A DNA stretch of 64,000 nucleotides from Picochlorum sp. 'celeri' (GCA_010909725.1 JAACMV010000018.1:620001-684000); one strand, 5' to 3'. Counted from the stretch's first letter, positions 19,951 to 30,690 are shown. The notes: generated from the sequence alone by a model not told the origin. Translations and numbers: made by a program.

Positions 19951-20505
19951 TTATATTATGTCTTTTTTCCTTGTCAAGAAATCAGGATCATTTCTCAAAC
20001 GGTTTGATATCCGATTGAACCATTTGTCTAGTACATTTGTTGGGCAAACAATCTGATCTGGGCCAACTTGGCTGACTCCCGAGTATGATTGCATGTATTG
20101 GAATAGATCCATCCCAACTCGCCTACAAAAGTCCTCTTTTGCTCCTATCTTTGCCCCATGCTTTGCGGATGCTTCCTCCAATGGCTCAATGCCAACACCA
20201 AGGATGATGGGATGGCTTGTGCCCTCCTCATTTCCCCATGACAGTGGCATCACATCCGAAGGATGTGAATTACTGACAAATCCTCGGAATACGAAATCAC
20301 TCCCTCCTATGGATGTGTACAGCGAGAGGGCTGCATCTGCTGGGAGAGAATTTGGACTTTCCAAGGAGAGGAAAACTTCCTTCAATGCATTCGCATTAGC
20401 ACCTACAGATGAGGATATATCAAATACAAACTGGGTCGGGCTTGTCTGTTGGAATGCTGTGGAATGAATGAGACAGCTGGTTCCAATGAAACTAATTGCA
20501 AACAT
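19951..20505 (-). CDS. HIKESHI: Hikeshi/OPI10 family Hsp70 nuclear import carrier
   Basis: A 184-residue single-exon protein aligned with Hikeshi over its whole length: an N-terminus of type MFAISFIGTSCLIHSTAFQQ, then FVFDISS, a FRGFVSNSHPSDVMPLSW segment, and a C-terminal CPTNVLDKWFNRISNRLRNDPDFL matching the conserved P-x-[ND]-V-x-x-KW[YF] region. Hikeshi carries Hsp70 into the nucleus during heat stress. The ATG at 20503-20505 is preferred to the TTG two codons upstream. The FG-binding surface cannot be judged by eye. Confidence 0.85.
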   Translation of the reverse strand: MFAISFIGTSCLIHSTAFQQTSPTQFVFDISSSVGANANALKEVFLSLESPNSLPADAALSLYTSIGGSDFVFRGFVSNSHPSDVMPLSWGNEEGTSHPIILGVGIEPLEEASAKHGAKIGAKEDFCRRVGMDLFQYMQSYSGVSQVGPDQIVCPTNVLDKWFNRISNRLRNDPDFLTRKKDII

Positions 20506-20853
20506 GTGCAATCGAGCGATGCGTTAGTCACAGCGATATAATAAGATGCATCATTTGGATATTCTAGATTTGTTGTAATATATAATTCTGGATCTCAGGT
20601 TTTGCTGGCTGTTGATGACTTCAATAAGGCATGCAATTTCTCTCTGGATGGGAGACCGACCCTTCGATGCCGGATTTGATAGGAAAGTATTTCGATCACC
20701 GTCAAACAATGATTTGATCGAAGAAGAACTACCGTTTCGTTACGCGTCGTAGTAGACTTTGTGAATGTGACCATCACAATGCGCACCACCGTTGAAGAAC
20801 ACGCGCTTCTCACCCCTTCCGGACAGTAAATTATTGCGATTTTCTACAGAAAG
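20506..20853. promoter_or_regulatory. Intergenic region between divergent Hikeshi and fasciclin genes
   Basis: 348 bp, presumably a shared promoter. No convincing gene or strong motif seen; GATTTGATAGG and GATTTGATCG near-repeats occur about 35 bp apart (20678 and 20712). Confidence 0.25.
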
Positions 20854-21672
20854 ATGAATCTTTTCAACGCAGGACTTGTTGCAGTTGGTACGTTGGGCAG
20901 TGACAGTGAATCGGCCAGAGATCTCGTTGGAGAACCACCCATATCTGACCTAACAACATTCCATGGATTACGCTTGCGAAACTCATAATCACAATATTAT
21001 GAATTTGATGCAGTTTTGGGAGCGGCTGGAGTATCCGCTGTGACCGTTGGCGATCTCCAAGGTGCTTTGTGCAGTCCAGGGGTGGAAGCACTTGGAGGGG
21101 AGCAATTCACCACACTGGTTGCTGCTCTTGATGCGGCCAAGGATGTGGAGCTGGGGGATATTCCATCTGATCAGAAACTTATACTTGTGGCACCAACCAA
21201 TGATGCCTTTGCCGCTGCTCTCAACGAGCTCAACGTGACAGCAGAGGCTCTCTTGAGTGATACCGATACTTTGGCCTCAATTTTGAGTGTGCACGTCGGG
21301 TTTGCTGAGAGTGACGAATCTACTTCCGCAGTTGACATTGCCAAGAGCAGCTTGACATTCATGGTTGATGGCCAAGAATCTCCTCTTGAATCTACCTGGC
21401 CAGTGGATGGCGAACAGGTTGCTGGAGTGTCTATTATGGGACCTGTCAACACTGCTGATGTTGCAACAGTGATCAGATGCGTGGGTGGAGAACAAACCTT
21501 GTTCGCAGCGGAAAGCGTGTTGCTTCCCCAGAGTTTGGCACCAACACCTACACCTACACCAACACCTACACCAACACCAACTCCTACACCAACTCCAGCA
21601 GGGTCAGCACCTGCCACATCCATGTTGGTGTCAGCTGGAGCTCTTGTGCTCGGTGCTCTCCAGTTCTTGTAA
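20854..21672 (+). CDS. GPI-anchored fasciclin (FAS1) domain protein
   Basis: Exons 20854-20887 and 21014-21672, intron donor GTACGT, phase 1. The product is 230 residues. Joining the exons yields a clean signal peptide, MNLFNAGLVAVVLGAAGVSA. One FAS1 domain follows, with the H1-like LILVAPTNDAFAAAL and the H2-like NTADVATVIRCVGGEQTLFAAESVLLP. After it come a Thr-Pro repeat (DNA 21541-21597), then AGSAPATSM and a hydrophobic tail (LVSAGALVLGALQFL), the layout of a GPI-anchor signal. FAS1 proteins mediate cell-surface or extracellular-matrix adhesion. The Thr-Pro linker is a likely O-glycosylated stalk, as in fasciclin-like arabinogalactan proteins. Confidence 0.88.
21541..21597 (+). repeat. 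Thr-Pro coding repeat of the fasciclin protein
   Basis: Hexanucleotide repeat CCAACA/CCTACA coding for alternating Thr and Pro. Slippage could change stalk length. Confidence 0.85.
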
Positions 21673-21855
21673 AGATCTGGTGAACAAGGCCGTATAGCAT
21701 GTTGAACCAGATTGTCAAGATTCCATACATGACAACCATGTCGTCAATGAGCATGCACTGCAGAGCAGTGAAAACTCGATGAACATTGTACAATTGCATG
21801 GTATTCATTCTTCACATCCAAAGTTTCTTGTTACATGTCGATAAGTCACACACAA

Positions 21856-22702
21856 TCACTTTTTACCAAACAGATTTCCCTTTTTCTTCTCCGGCTCGTC
21901 CGACCCGTCCGTCTCCTCTCGAGCATGTTGAATCATTTTCACTGCCAATGCTCCTCCTCCCAAGAGGACTGCTCCCATGAGCAACTTTGGAATAATACCT
22001 CCACTCCTGCAGCAGGTACAAAATTAGTTCCTCATTTCTTTTCATTCAACATGCAACACGCCAGTGTAACAATAAAACGTACTTTTTTGTGCTCTTTCTA
22101 CCCAAAAGGCTATCTGGGTTGCGGACCTGGTCTGGCTTCAAATAATTCATGGAGATTCTAATGAATCCACCATCCGCGCCCTCACCAGGCTTGAACAGTT
22201 CGAAATACTTGTCAATTGGAACAGCATCAAGGATATCTTTCATATAAATACCGCAAGCAGCCAACACAACAGAAGATGATTTTTCTCCAGGCTGCTTTGG
22301 CTTTGGCTGACACAAGAGGATTCGAAGCTCCCCAGACCCTTCAAAATGCTCCAGGGCCAACTGCTCCTCCCATGTCACAACCCCGCCAGCTACTCGTGAC
22401 ACGGATGTTTGCTTCTGCACCCAACATCCATAACCATGAGACCATACCCAACCAGAAAAACAGCAAGACAACTCCCACATACCTTGACAGGACGGGCCTT
22501 TGGTCCTCTAATCTCGACTGCATGCGATCATATCAAAGATTTAAAAACTGATTTCATCGTCATCGTATAGACAGTACTGGCACGTACTTTTGGCAAAGAC
22601 ATTGCGGACAGATTCATCCCAAACCTGGTCGTCATCCCCATTCTGACCTGCTGCTTCTAACACTTTCACCACCAAATATCCTTGCAGCTTTGATTCACTC
22701 AT
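21856..22702 (-). CDS. Small C2-like protein with C-terminal membrane segment
   Basis: Assembled from four exons: 22588-22702, 22483-22517, 22083-22414 and 21856-22006. Introns are 70, 68 and 76 nt with donors GTACGT, GTATGT and GTACGT, in phases 1, 0 and 2. The product is 210 residues. Residues 1-140 resemble a C2 domain: LQGYLVVKVLEA, VWDESVRNVFAKIEI, WEEQLALEHFEGSGELRILLCQ, and GGFIRISMNYL. Asp calcium ligands are not obviously conserved. A Gly-rich hydrophobic segment follows (LLMGAVLLGGGALAVKMI), then an acidic and Lys-rich tail, so it may be a tail-anchored membrane protein. I do not recognise an orthologue. Convergent with the fasciclin gene. Confidence 0.68.
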
Positions 22703-22993
22703 ATTGTATATTCTTTCGATAGTTCACGATCTGTAATAACCAATATGGCGAGCACTCGACCGTGGACACCTCGATCGGAGGTTGAATTTGCAAGGGCGAC
22801 TACAACAAGGTAGATGAAAAAACAATCAGTTGATCTAAAATATTTACTTGGAAATATATAAAAAGGAAAGTCCATGCGCCATGAGCATCAGTTGTCCGCC
22901 GAGGTGACATTTGAAAGATTCTTCGTTGTTGAATACAACCTCATCTCAAATCTCAACAGCAGTCTTCGTTCATCTGGAACATTGTCACCATGA

Positions 22994-24139
22994 TCACTTC
23001 GATCCCATCATCATCATACCACTGGTAGTACTCAGTTCGACATCGGCAACAGCAGAGTTGTCGAGTTGGCGGTATTCTCCTGTTCTCTTTGCCGCACTGT
23101 TGAACTGGACATCCCTCCCATACATGGCACTGTACACCTTTCTCATGATCAGTAAAAGAATAGCGCTTGCTGCACAAATCCATAGCATATGCATGACAAA
23201 TACTGCTGGTACCATCATTGTACCCCCCATGTAGTCTGGATCATATGCAGGGTCTGCTGTGAACATGATGAAGGCAGTTTGAATCCACCATACACCCTGA
23301 AGGAACGTGAGTATAGGCCTGAGTGATGCGACGACAATGTTACTCCGATGCGATGCTTCCGCCAACATGCTCAGGAATGTTGCAAAAATCTGTAATACGA
23401 GGATCAGATGCACCATGACCTCGATGGCTGGCCCTTTGAGATGGAACACGAGAAGGATACCTTGTACCAAGAATGAAAGCGAGAGAAACCCGAGCTCCAA
23501 GGACTCTGGTACTTGCGAGTAAAATCCAACTAAATCAATCACACCAGACGTTACGAAAGCTAGATACATTGCAGAATGCTGCCAATCGTTGATATTGTCC
23601 ACCACAAACTTGCCATCAGTTGCAATCAGAGTCCTCCATGATTCATGTCCCAACCACAACTCTCCAAGGATACCAAATGATGGTAGAATCACTTTCAACA
23701 AGGGCTCTAAAGGGATCCTTTGAAGCCAAATTGGACCAAAGAATACATAGTACCATGGCCTCGATGAAAACTTTCTATTCAGTGCTAGAGCCTTCAGGTA
23801 GGTGTCAAACATCGCCACTAACCACCACAGCCCCCATACCTGCACCATTCAAAGCATGAGACAATCACACATGTGTACGCATAATCGACTAACCAGTACA
23901 TGGGACTCTATCCTTGTCAACGTACCGCAAAGAAGAGTCCTGGGACAATGTGTCCCAGAAAAGCTCCATGCGTGTAATAGTAACTACCATCTGCATTTCG
24001 TCCTACAGATCCATGGTCATGGCCACCACTGCAATGGGATAAACACAAAGTGACACGTGAACGAATGAACGACTGTTACAAGTTTGAACACGTACTCGTG
24101 GCCCATGGCTTCACTTCCATGGTCATGTCCGTGATCCAT
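22994..24139 (-). CDS. TMEM45/DUF716 family multi-pass membrane protein with His-rich N-terminus
   Basis: Exons 24096-24139, 23926-24028 and 22994-23839; introns of 67 and 86 nt, both with donor GTACGT. The product is 330 residues. Spliced, it reads GHIVPGLFFAVWGLWWL, the hallmark start of the first helix in the TMEM45/DUF716 family. About seven hydrophobic helices follow and the tail is polar. The first 22 residues contain six His interleaved with Asp and Gly (MDHGHDHG..., GGHDHG), resembling metal-binding N-termini. The function of TMEM45 proteins is not well defined. Divergent from the cathepsin gene across about 205 bp. Confidence 0.8.
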
Positions 24140-24344
24140 TTTATCTACTATGAATTACTAATATAGTCTCGCTTGCTCAACTGACATGCACCTTGAACTC
24201 GCGCGTGTCTCCATGCTTCATGGGATCTTGTAATTAAGAGATCTGTAGAAGCGCTACTCTTCAGAGTCTCGTAGAGCATCCCAGAGTTTGACGAACATCG
24301 TGTTGAATATTTAAAACAGGATAAAGTATCCAGTGTATGAAATC

Positions 24345-25364
24345 ATGACAATGTGGGTGGAATTAACAATCCTGTTGCTGGCAACGAGTACCCTAGGTTC
24401 TGGCTTGACTGAGGGTACCAGAGGCACTCCGGTGCCTCGTATACACGTGAGAAAGGACACTGGTACAAGTACATTTGCTACAACTATTATTCGGGATTCA
24501 AATTACCAAGAAAAGATTGTTGGAGCCAGACCATACGTTGAGAAAGAGGAAGAATTGCCTGAAGAGTTCTTCTGGGGAAACGTGTCTGGAGGGAGAAATC
24601 TTCTCTCTCCGATACGAAATCAACATGTGCCAGTCTACTGTGGTAGTTGCTGGGCGCATGCAGCGACAAGTTCGCTGATAGATCGATATAATATAAAGAT
24701 GGATGGGGACTGGCCTGGTCCTCAACTATTGTCCGTTCAAAATGTTATTGACTGTGGAGAGGCTGGTTCCTGTCAGGGTGGCTGGGATTCTGGTGTATAT
24801 AGATATGCAGAACTGTATGGGATTCCGTCAGAATCATGTAATCCATATATGGCGGTAAACCAAGAGTGTTCGAAGCGCCATCAGTGCTATACGTGCTGGC
24901 CAGGGTCAACCCCTGATGCCAACTGCAAGAGCTTGAACGATTACAAGAGATTGACTGTGGTTTCCCATGGGAGAGTCCATGGAATCAAGGATATGAAGGC
25001 GGAGATCTATGAGAGAGGTCCAATTAGTTGTGAGATTGATGCCACTGGTGGACTTGATGCATACACTGGGGGCATTTATGCAGAATACAAGCCAGATGCG
25101 TCCTCTAATCACTTGGTTTCTGTGGTTGGATGGGGGAGAGAATATGGCACAGAGTACTGGATTGTTCGTAACTCGTGGGGTTTTGAATACGGTGAGGATG
25201 GATACTTTCGCATTGTGACAAGCAATGCATTTGATGGAACTGGTAACGACTTTAACCTGGGGATTGAGAGCAGCTGTGGCTTTGCTGTACCAGGTGATTG
25301 GCAACATGCGAGCACCTTTGAAAACCTCCCCCATGATCTGCGCCCACAGGTCATGGTTATGTAG
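24345..25364 (+). CDS. Cathepsin X/Z-type papain-family cysteine protease
   Basis: A 339-residue single-exon preproenzyme. The ATG at 24345 (MTMWVELTILLLATSTLG) gives a signal peptide; the upstream in-frame GTG is rejected. A short propeptide precedes the mature enzyme, as in cathepsin X. Catalytic elements: Gln in IRNQHVPVYCGSCWAHA with nucleophilic Cys, His in SSNHLVSVVGWG and Asn in RNSWG. The HVP stretch before the active Cys and the extra Cys-rich loop (QCYTCWPGSTPDANC) are typical of cathepsin X, a carboxypeptidase of lysosome-like compartments. Confidence 0.92.
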   Translation: MTMWVELTILLLATSTLGSGLTEGTRGTPVPRIHVRKDTGTSTFATTIIRDSNYQEKIVGARPYVEKEEELPEEFFWGNVSGGRNLLSPIRNQHVPVYCGSCWAHAATSSLIDRYNIKMDGDWPGPQLLSVQNVIDCGEAGSCQGGWDSGVYRYAELYGIPSESCNPYMAVNQECSKRHQCYTCWPGSTPDANCKSLNDYKRLTVVSHGRVHGIKDMKAEIYERGPISCEIDATGGLDAYTGGIYAEYKPDASSNHLVSVVGWGREYGTEYWIVRNSWGFEYGEDGYFRIVTSNAFDGTGNDFNLGIESSCGFAVPGDWQHASTFENLPHDLRPQVMVM

Positions 25365-25645
25365 CTGAGACGGGATACAGCAGACTTCAAGACAGTCTTT
25401 GACGGAGCATAACTGACAGAAGCAACAACAGCTGGCAATCCTCATGGCGATTGCCGTGGATTTCCGAAAAGAATTCGTGTGGGTTACAGCACCGGTGCTG
25501 GTCACCTGGCTGGTCACCAGTCCATCCACATGGCGAATGGATTGACTATTCTCGACGGAACACGACAACCGTCTCATATCAAAAATATTGTTTTTAAATA
25601 ATAACGCGATATTATTATTATTCCATCTCCAAACCCATACGAGGG

Positions 25646-25852
25646 ATGAATTCATCTTCCGGCAATAACTCTTCATCTCCAGCTTCCGGCAACACCGGTG
25701 GAGACTATCCAACATTGGTGACGGGTCCAGAGTACACGACCTACACAAGAAATTTATCTGATGACAGCAGATATGTTTACCAAGGGAAAGACTCCAATGG
25801 AGATATGACATGGGTCGACTATGGTCCAAAGAGTGCACAACAGAACAGGTAA
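25646..25852 (+). CDS. Small hypothetical protein
   Basis: A 68-residue frame with ATG start, Ser/Asn/Gly-rich at the N-terminus and a more ordered end with several aromatics (YTTYTRNLSDDSRYVYQGK, MTWVDYGPKSAQQNR). No domain recognised. An AT-rich, TATA-like stretch lies 30-70 bp upstream. It fills an otherwise gene-free gap of about 0.8 kb. A spurious frame is possible. Confidence 0.4.
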   Translation: MNSSSGNNSSSPASGNTGGDYPTLVTGPEYTTYTRNLSDDSRYVYQGKDSNGDMTWVDYGPKSAQQNR

Positions 25853-26158
25853 AGGACCACTTGGTTCTTTAGTCAATTGTGTACACTGTAGGAGTAGTAG
25901 TTTTCTATTTCTATTCAAGCGTTGTAACAATATGATTTGAGACACTGTTCCATCTTGATGACGTGAGGGATGCCCCTCGTATCGTATATCTCAAAGTGAT
26001 TTGGTGGTATGAAACTTTGTTCTTTCCCACCTCGCCGAGGTGAGCTCTAGTTCTGCATATGCTTGATTCTCACTCGGATGTTATTGTCCCCCATCCATCA
26101 AGGCATTCCATTCTTTACAATTTCATTAAGTTTAGTGTATTTTCTACGATATGTCAGT

Positions 26159-26989
26159 ATGAGAAGAAGCATATCAATCGTGCCCTACTGTCCCACATTT
26201 TCGAATCGACCACAACTGCGGCATTGTTGCCAGCGTACCACTGGCAGGAAGAGATATATTGTCGTGAGTGGTGCATACAAAGATCCTTACTCTATATTAG
26301 GTGTTTCAAGGACAGCGAGTAAGAGTGATGTGAAGAAGGCGTACAGGAAGAAAGCGTTGCAACTGCACCCAGACGTTAATAAGGCACCAGATGCTCGAGA
26401 AAAGTTCATGGAGTGCAAGAATGCGTATCAAGAAATCATAGCTAATAGAAGGAGTGATTCATTCGATAAGGAACCCCGTCGAGCTTCAGGGACACGACAA
26501 AATGAGCCTCGACGGCAACAGGAGAAGGAGGAGGAGTTTTATGGTTTGGGTACGTGGTTGATTGTATGACTCCGTTGTTTCTAGATGTATCATCGATGCG
26601 CCATGTATTGTCCGCAGGAGATTTATTCAGAGACCTAGAGCAGGAATGGGCTACATCGCAGGGGATTTCAGGGGAGCCGAAAGGCTTGTGGGAAGAGCTT
26701 GCTGATATCGGCGAAGAATTTGTCGAATTTTTAGAAAAGGTATCCCCCAATGACCCGTTTCTATATTGTTCAACACATGTTTCGAGACAAGATATAACTC
26801 GTGTTACTCATGAATACAACGTAGGGTATTGGAATCGATAGCAAAACTCCCCAAAGTTCAGCACAGAATACACGGGATGAGGAGGCAAGGACACGATACA
26901 GGGCTACACCGCAGGATGGCACAAAACCTACTCGGAAATTGGATATAGATGAGGAACTTGAAGAATTGAAACGCAAAATGGGACTTTAA
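26159..26989 (+). CDS. Plastid-type DnaJ (J-domain) protein
   Basis: Exons 26159-26549, 26618-26739 and 26825-26989; introns 68 and 85 nt (donors GTACGT and GTATCC). The product is 225 residues. The N-terminus [20 protein letters not shown] is basic and Ser-rich, like a transit peptide. The J domain starts [20 protein letters not shown] and contains HPD ([10 protein letters not shown]). The remainder lacks the Gly/Phe and zinc-finger regions, so this is a class C J protein. An amphipathic acidic segment ([19 protein letters not shown]) and a C-terminal charged helix ([16 protein letters not shown]) follow. It should stimulate a plastid Hsp70; the client is unknown. Confidence 0.82.
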
Positions 26990-27009
26990 ACGATTAAATT
27001 GTGATAAAA

Positions 27010-28232
27010 TTAGAGGTCATCCTCCTTCTTTCCGAATGAGAAGATTGATTTAATTGCATTGATAGCCCCTTCGTTGATGATTGGCTCGTCGTATTTGTTT
27101 ATCAATGGCTTGAATTTATCGCTTTTTCTCAGAGCCTCCAGGTTTGGATCCCTGCGAATCTTATCAAAATCCTCAAACCCACTTGCCATGGCAGCATCCA
27201 GCGCTTCGAGACCATTGTCAACCTGTCCAAGTGTGGAATAACAGCATGCGATGTTGTACTGAGTAATTCTGTACACTTTTGTTACGCGAGAGAAGTCATC
27301 TCCGACATAGTTCTTTGGCTCCATGGAGAGAACATTCTCAAAACCAATGAGGGCTTCTTCAATTGTGCCAGACCTGAACTTGGCAAGGGACTCATCAAAC
27401 AGCTCTCTCCTCTTCCTCTCTGCCTCCTTTCTGCTAATATAGTTTCGCTCCTGCATTTCTTTTGTTCCCATTCCGTAATTTCCTCCGGCTCTCTCCTCCC
27501 TAAACTGCCTCTCAGCCTCTGTAAGCTCTTCCTCCTCCAGTGCAGACATGTCACCATAGTTGCGCTTCAATCGAAGATACACCTGACCATTTCTCGTCTT
27601 AATGGCGTAGATGACCTGTCCGAAGTTCAAAGCATCCCACACATCTCCTCCAAAGGACGCGCTTACCTTGACAACTTTGTCTCCAGGGGTGATATCACTG
27701 GATGTGTTTCCCATGGCTGGATTTGAAGCAATCACATACGCACCCCCATCGTTTCCACGAGCAAATTTCACACCGAGTGGCTTGTCAAGATACACCTCGT
27801 ATTCTTCCTCACCAGATGTGGCCTTTGTTTGCACAGTCTCTGAACTGCTTGCCGAGACCCTCCCTGGGAGAAGCGCCACAGGCACCTGTCTCTACAACAC
27901 CACCCACACATTTCAACGTCAACCTCCCACCGTGATAACCCGAATTATGGACGAAAATTTCATTTTAATCCAAATATTAATGGCATTCTCTATGCATCCG
28001 CACCTGCATCACCCCTTGTCTCAACGTGACATTTCCACCCACAATTTTGGAAACCGATCGTCTGCAGCAAAAGACATCAGATCATCCTCACAGACATCTA
28101 TATAACCCAATCATACAGTAATCTAGATCTCAAGGACCACACAGATCAGCACAGTTTCCAAACAAACGGGACGTACTGATTTCCACGCTGCACAACTGGA
28201 AGTGCTACAGCAGTCTTTGTGGATGCAATCAT
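27010..28232 (-). CDS. MET1: MET1/TEF30-like thylakoid PDZ-TPR protein
   Basis: Exons 28177-28232, 28004-28061 and 27010-27885; donors GTACGT and GTGCGG. The product is 329 residues. Exons 1-2 encode a plastid presequence ([17 protein letters not shown]...). Then comes a PDZ domain opening with [16 protein letters not shown] and containing [18 protein letters not shown] charged linker follows, then a TPR-like region ([52 protein letters not shown]). In Arabidopsis MET1 and Chlamydomonas TEF30 this architecture belongs to a stroma-side thylakoid protein that assists photosystem II supercomplex assembly and repair. Divergent from TIC100 across a 253-bp shared promoter. Confidence 0.85.
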
Positions 28233-28485
28233 TGTAGATCTCTTCGCTATGTAACAACAGGATGAGAAAGAAAAATGGGTACAGAGTGATAGCGGACAGA
28301 ATTGAAAGTGATCAAGTCCTATCAAGACGAACATATCAAATCCTATCAACAAAATATTTCATGGGACTCGCCCAGCCGTCTTCGCTCATCCAGGCGACAG
28401 GCCAGGATATATCATCCAATGCCGCAATTCTGATAGGACATTCTACAAATACAGTCATAAGACGTGTAATAGAGTACAAGAGATA
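28233..28485. promoter_or_regulatory. Shared promoter of MET1 and TIC100 with a thrice-repeated octamer
   Basis: TCCTATCA occurs at 28317-28324 and 28341-28348 (24-bp spacing), and inverted as TGATAGGA at 28431-28438. The motif contains a GATA core. Both flanking genes encode plastid proteins, so co-regulation is an attractive inference. No gene is seen in this gap. Confidence 0.45.
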
Positions 28486-30088
28486 ATGGATAACGACCCT
28501 AACGCTCCTCCTACTGCTAAAAAGGTCGGGAAGGCTTCTAATGCTGAATGTACGTCTGCTTGTCTTTATGATACACGATTGCAGCCATGCCACATTCAAT
28601 ATGCGAATCAATCTGATTGGATGTGGTAGTTGTGGGGCATAAGGCTCTATCGTGAAGGCCATCCCTGGTGATAGCGTTGGCAGTTTGGCGTCCACGCTGC
28701 CAATTGTGACTCTTTGCGTTTGTATGTTGGCGATGCGCTGTCGATGACTTTATTTTATATGTATGAATCTGTAGCGAGAAGCCCCAAAGATCCACAGTGG
28801 TGGTTGGCTGGGTCTGTGCACCCGTACGCCCCATTTGTCGGAAATGCTTTGAAATGGGAGAGTTATGTCTACGATGATGGATCAACGTATGTGCTTATGA
28901 GTGCGAGTGTTAGTTATGTAGTATATTTGCTAATGGATGTGCGATACCTGCAGATACGAGGGCACAATGCTCTTGGATGTACCTCATGGGAAAGGAACTA
29001 TTGTCTTTGGAAATGGATTTGGAGGAGGCATTCAGAGGCCAGAAAAGAATGATAAGTACGAAGGCGAATTTGATACAGGATTTGCGCATGGGCTTGCTCA
29101 GTACACACACACGTCCAAAGGGAAATTGTTTAAAGGAGAGTACAATGTTGGACAGCGACATGGATGCGGTGCAGAGTATGATATGAGTCCATTTTTGAAG
29201 AAAGTCAAAGGAGGAATGGACCCATCGCAGGCATGGGAGGAAACAAAGGATACGATTGAAAGTAAGGCAAAGTACGGAACGTGGCTTAGGGATGCATTCT
29301 TTACTGGGCCAGATGAGAGCGGGCGATGGTGCCACATCAAAGAAATCACGTATGTTGTTGTCATGCTCTGTGTGAGAATTGCACCATGTAGGTTTATTAC
29401 TATATCATTACGTTTGTCTTATTGCAGGGGAACAGTCCAGGAAGTAGACGAAGTTGTGGAAAAGGTTAGGATGTTCCAGTACAAACCAGATGGTGAGGTG
29501 ACCCTTCGCTTTGCTAGGGATGCAAAAGGGTTCCCTGCACCATTGATGCAGGATCCTGTGCATTATCCACATGGATCTGCATTCCTTGCCCCAGGTCCTT
29601 TGGGGCTGTGTCATTCAATCCCGAATGATTCCAAGTTGAAGAATGCCATGTCAAAGGCAGCAGCAGTGCAGCAGCATATTCATGACATGTACAATATCCC
29701 CGAGAACCCAGAGCCGGGATCCATTCTGGAAAAAGCAATGAAACTTTGGAAGAAGAAGCAAGCTAGAAAACAGAAGGCGCTTGAGAAGAAACTCCAAAGA
29801 GAGATGCAGCGCATTCGCAGAACAGAAGCTGCAGTTGCAGACGATGAGGGAGCAGCTAGTGCAGACATTGTAAAAGAAGAGGCTAGCCCTCAAGTGGAAG
29901 AAGAAGAGATTGATGATGATGACCTGATTGCGTTCGGTGAGTCTGGACAAGGAAGCAATGGCCCTAGCATAGTTGCCAGTGCATCTGTTGGACTCTCCAG
30001 AGCTGTGATATCAATGCAAAAAGCCCTTCATGCAGCTAGGATCAAAGCACCTCGCTTACCAAGCTTCTCATCTCACAGGAATCAATAA
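28486..30088 (+). CDS. TIC100: TIC100-like MORN-repeat protein of the chloroplast protein import complex
   Basis: Exons 28486-28549, 28775-28886, 28954-29349 and 29428-30088; introns 225, 67 and 78 nt, phases 1, 2 and 2. The product is 410 residues. MORN-type repeats: YDDGSTYEGTMLDVPHGKGT, DKYEGEFDTGFAHGLAQY, FKGEYNVGQRHGCGAEY. After them comes VEKVRMFQYKPDGEV and a DPVHYPHGSAFLAPG segment. This matches the arrangement in plant TIC100 (ARMFVNKPDG, then DPQHPY and WMAPG). TIC100 is part of the large TIC complex with TIC20, TIC56 and TIC214. The protein is shorter than in land plants and ends with a Lys/Arg-rich coiled coil and an acidic tail. The first intron was placed by frame and by PPT/AG signals; an extra exon within it is possible. 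Confidence 0.7.
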
Positions 30089-30135
30089 TTATAGTCACTT
30101 TACAGCTGTAACAGAAAACAAAATCTAAAATATCA

Positions 30136-30690
30136 TCATGATGCATGCTTTGCCAACCAACTCAAGGTGACATCCAAATTATTCTTATTCTTGCAGGATA
30201 TACTGTACAGACAGACCTCTCTATCCTTCAAGCTCCTCAGTTCTAGTCTACTGATCAATTCTTGCGAACTCAACGCCCCTTCCAAGTCATTCTTATTACC
30301 CAGAACAAGAAGTGGTATCCCATGCAACGATGCTCGACCCAACAATTCGTGTAAATCCTGCTTCGCAACATCAATTCCATCATAATCCGCTGAATCCACC
30401 ACAAAGACAATTACATGAACCCCACGGCAGTAGCGCTCCCACATGCTTCGAAATCTTGGCTGACCTCCCAAGTCCCACATCTTTATGGTCACCCCTTGCT
30501 TCGTTACTTTGCGCATATTAAACCCTACAGTTGGTATCATTTCTTCGTTGAAATCTCCACCGGATAATGCCGTGACAAGAGATGTCTTTCCAGCGTTTTG
30601 TAGTCCCACCAAGGACATTTCCATCTCCTTTGAGAAGAACAGGCTCTTCAGGTACTCCCATAGAGCCTCCCACCAGCTGAATAAACCCAT
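30136..30690 (-). CDS. ARL8: ARL8 small GTPase
   Basis: A 184-residue single-exon ARF-like GTPase. Seen: N-terminal amphipathic/aromatic helix [20 protein letters not shown]-loop GLQNAGKTS, switch [10 protein letters not shown], switch [22 protein letters not shown], and GNKNDL. The N-terminal helix without an N-myristoylation consensus and the [13 protein letters not shown] sequence are typical of ARL8. ARL8 associates with lysosomes or vacuoles and links them to motors. Divergent from SQD2 across 321 bp. Confidence 0.93.
   Translation of the reverse strand: MGLFSWWEALWEYLKSLFFSKEMEMSLVGLQNAGKTSLVTALSGGDFNEEMIPTVGFNMRKVTKQGVTIKMWDLGGQPRFRSMWERYCRGVHVIVFVVDSADYDGIDVAKQDLHELLGRASLHGIPLLVLGNKNDLEGALSSQELISRLELRSLKDREVCLYSISCKNKNNLDVTLSWLAKHAS

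Noticed and set aside
24906..25838. 310-residue minus-strand open frame
   Set aside because: Antisense to the cathepsin X gene, with no domain and an unnatural composition.
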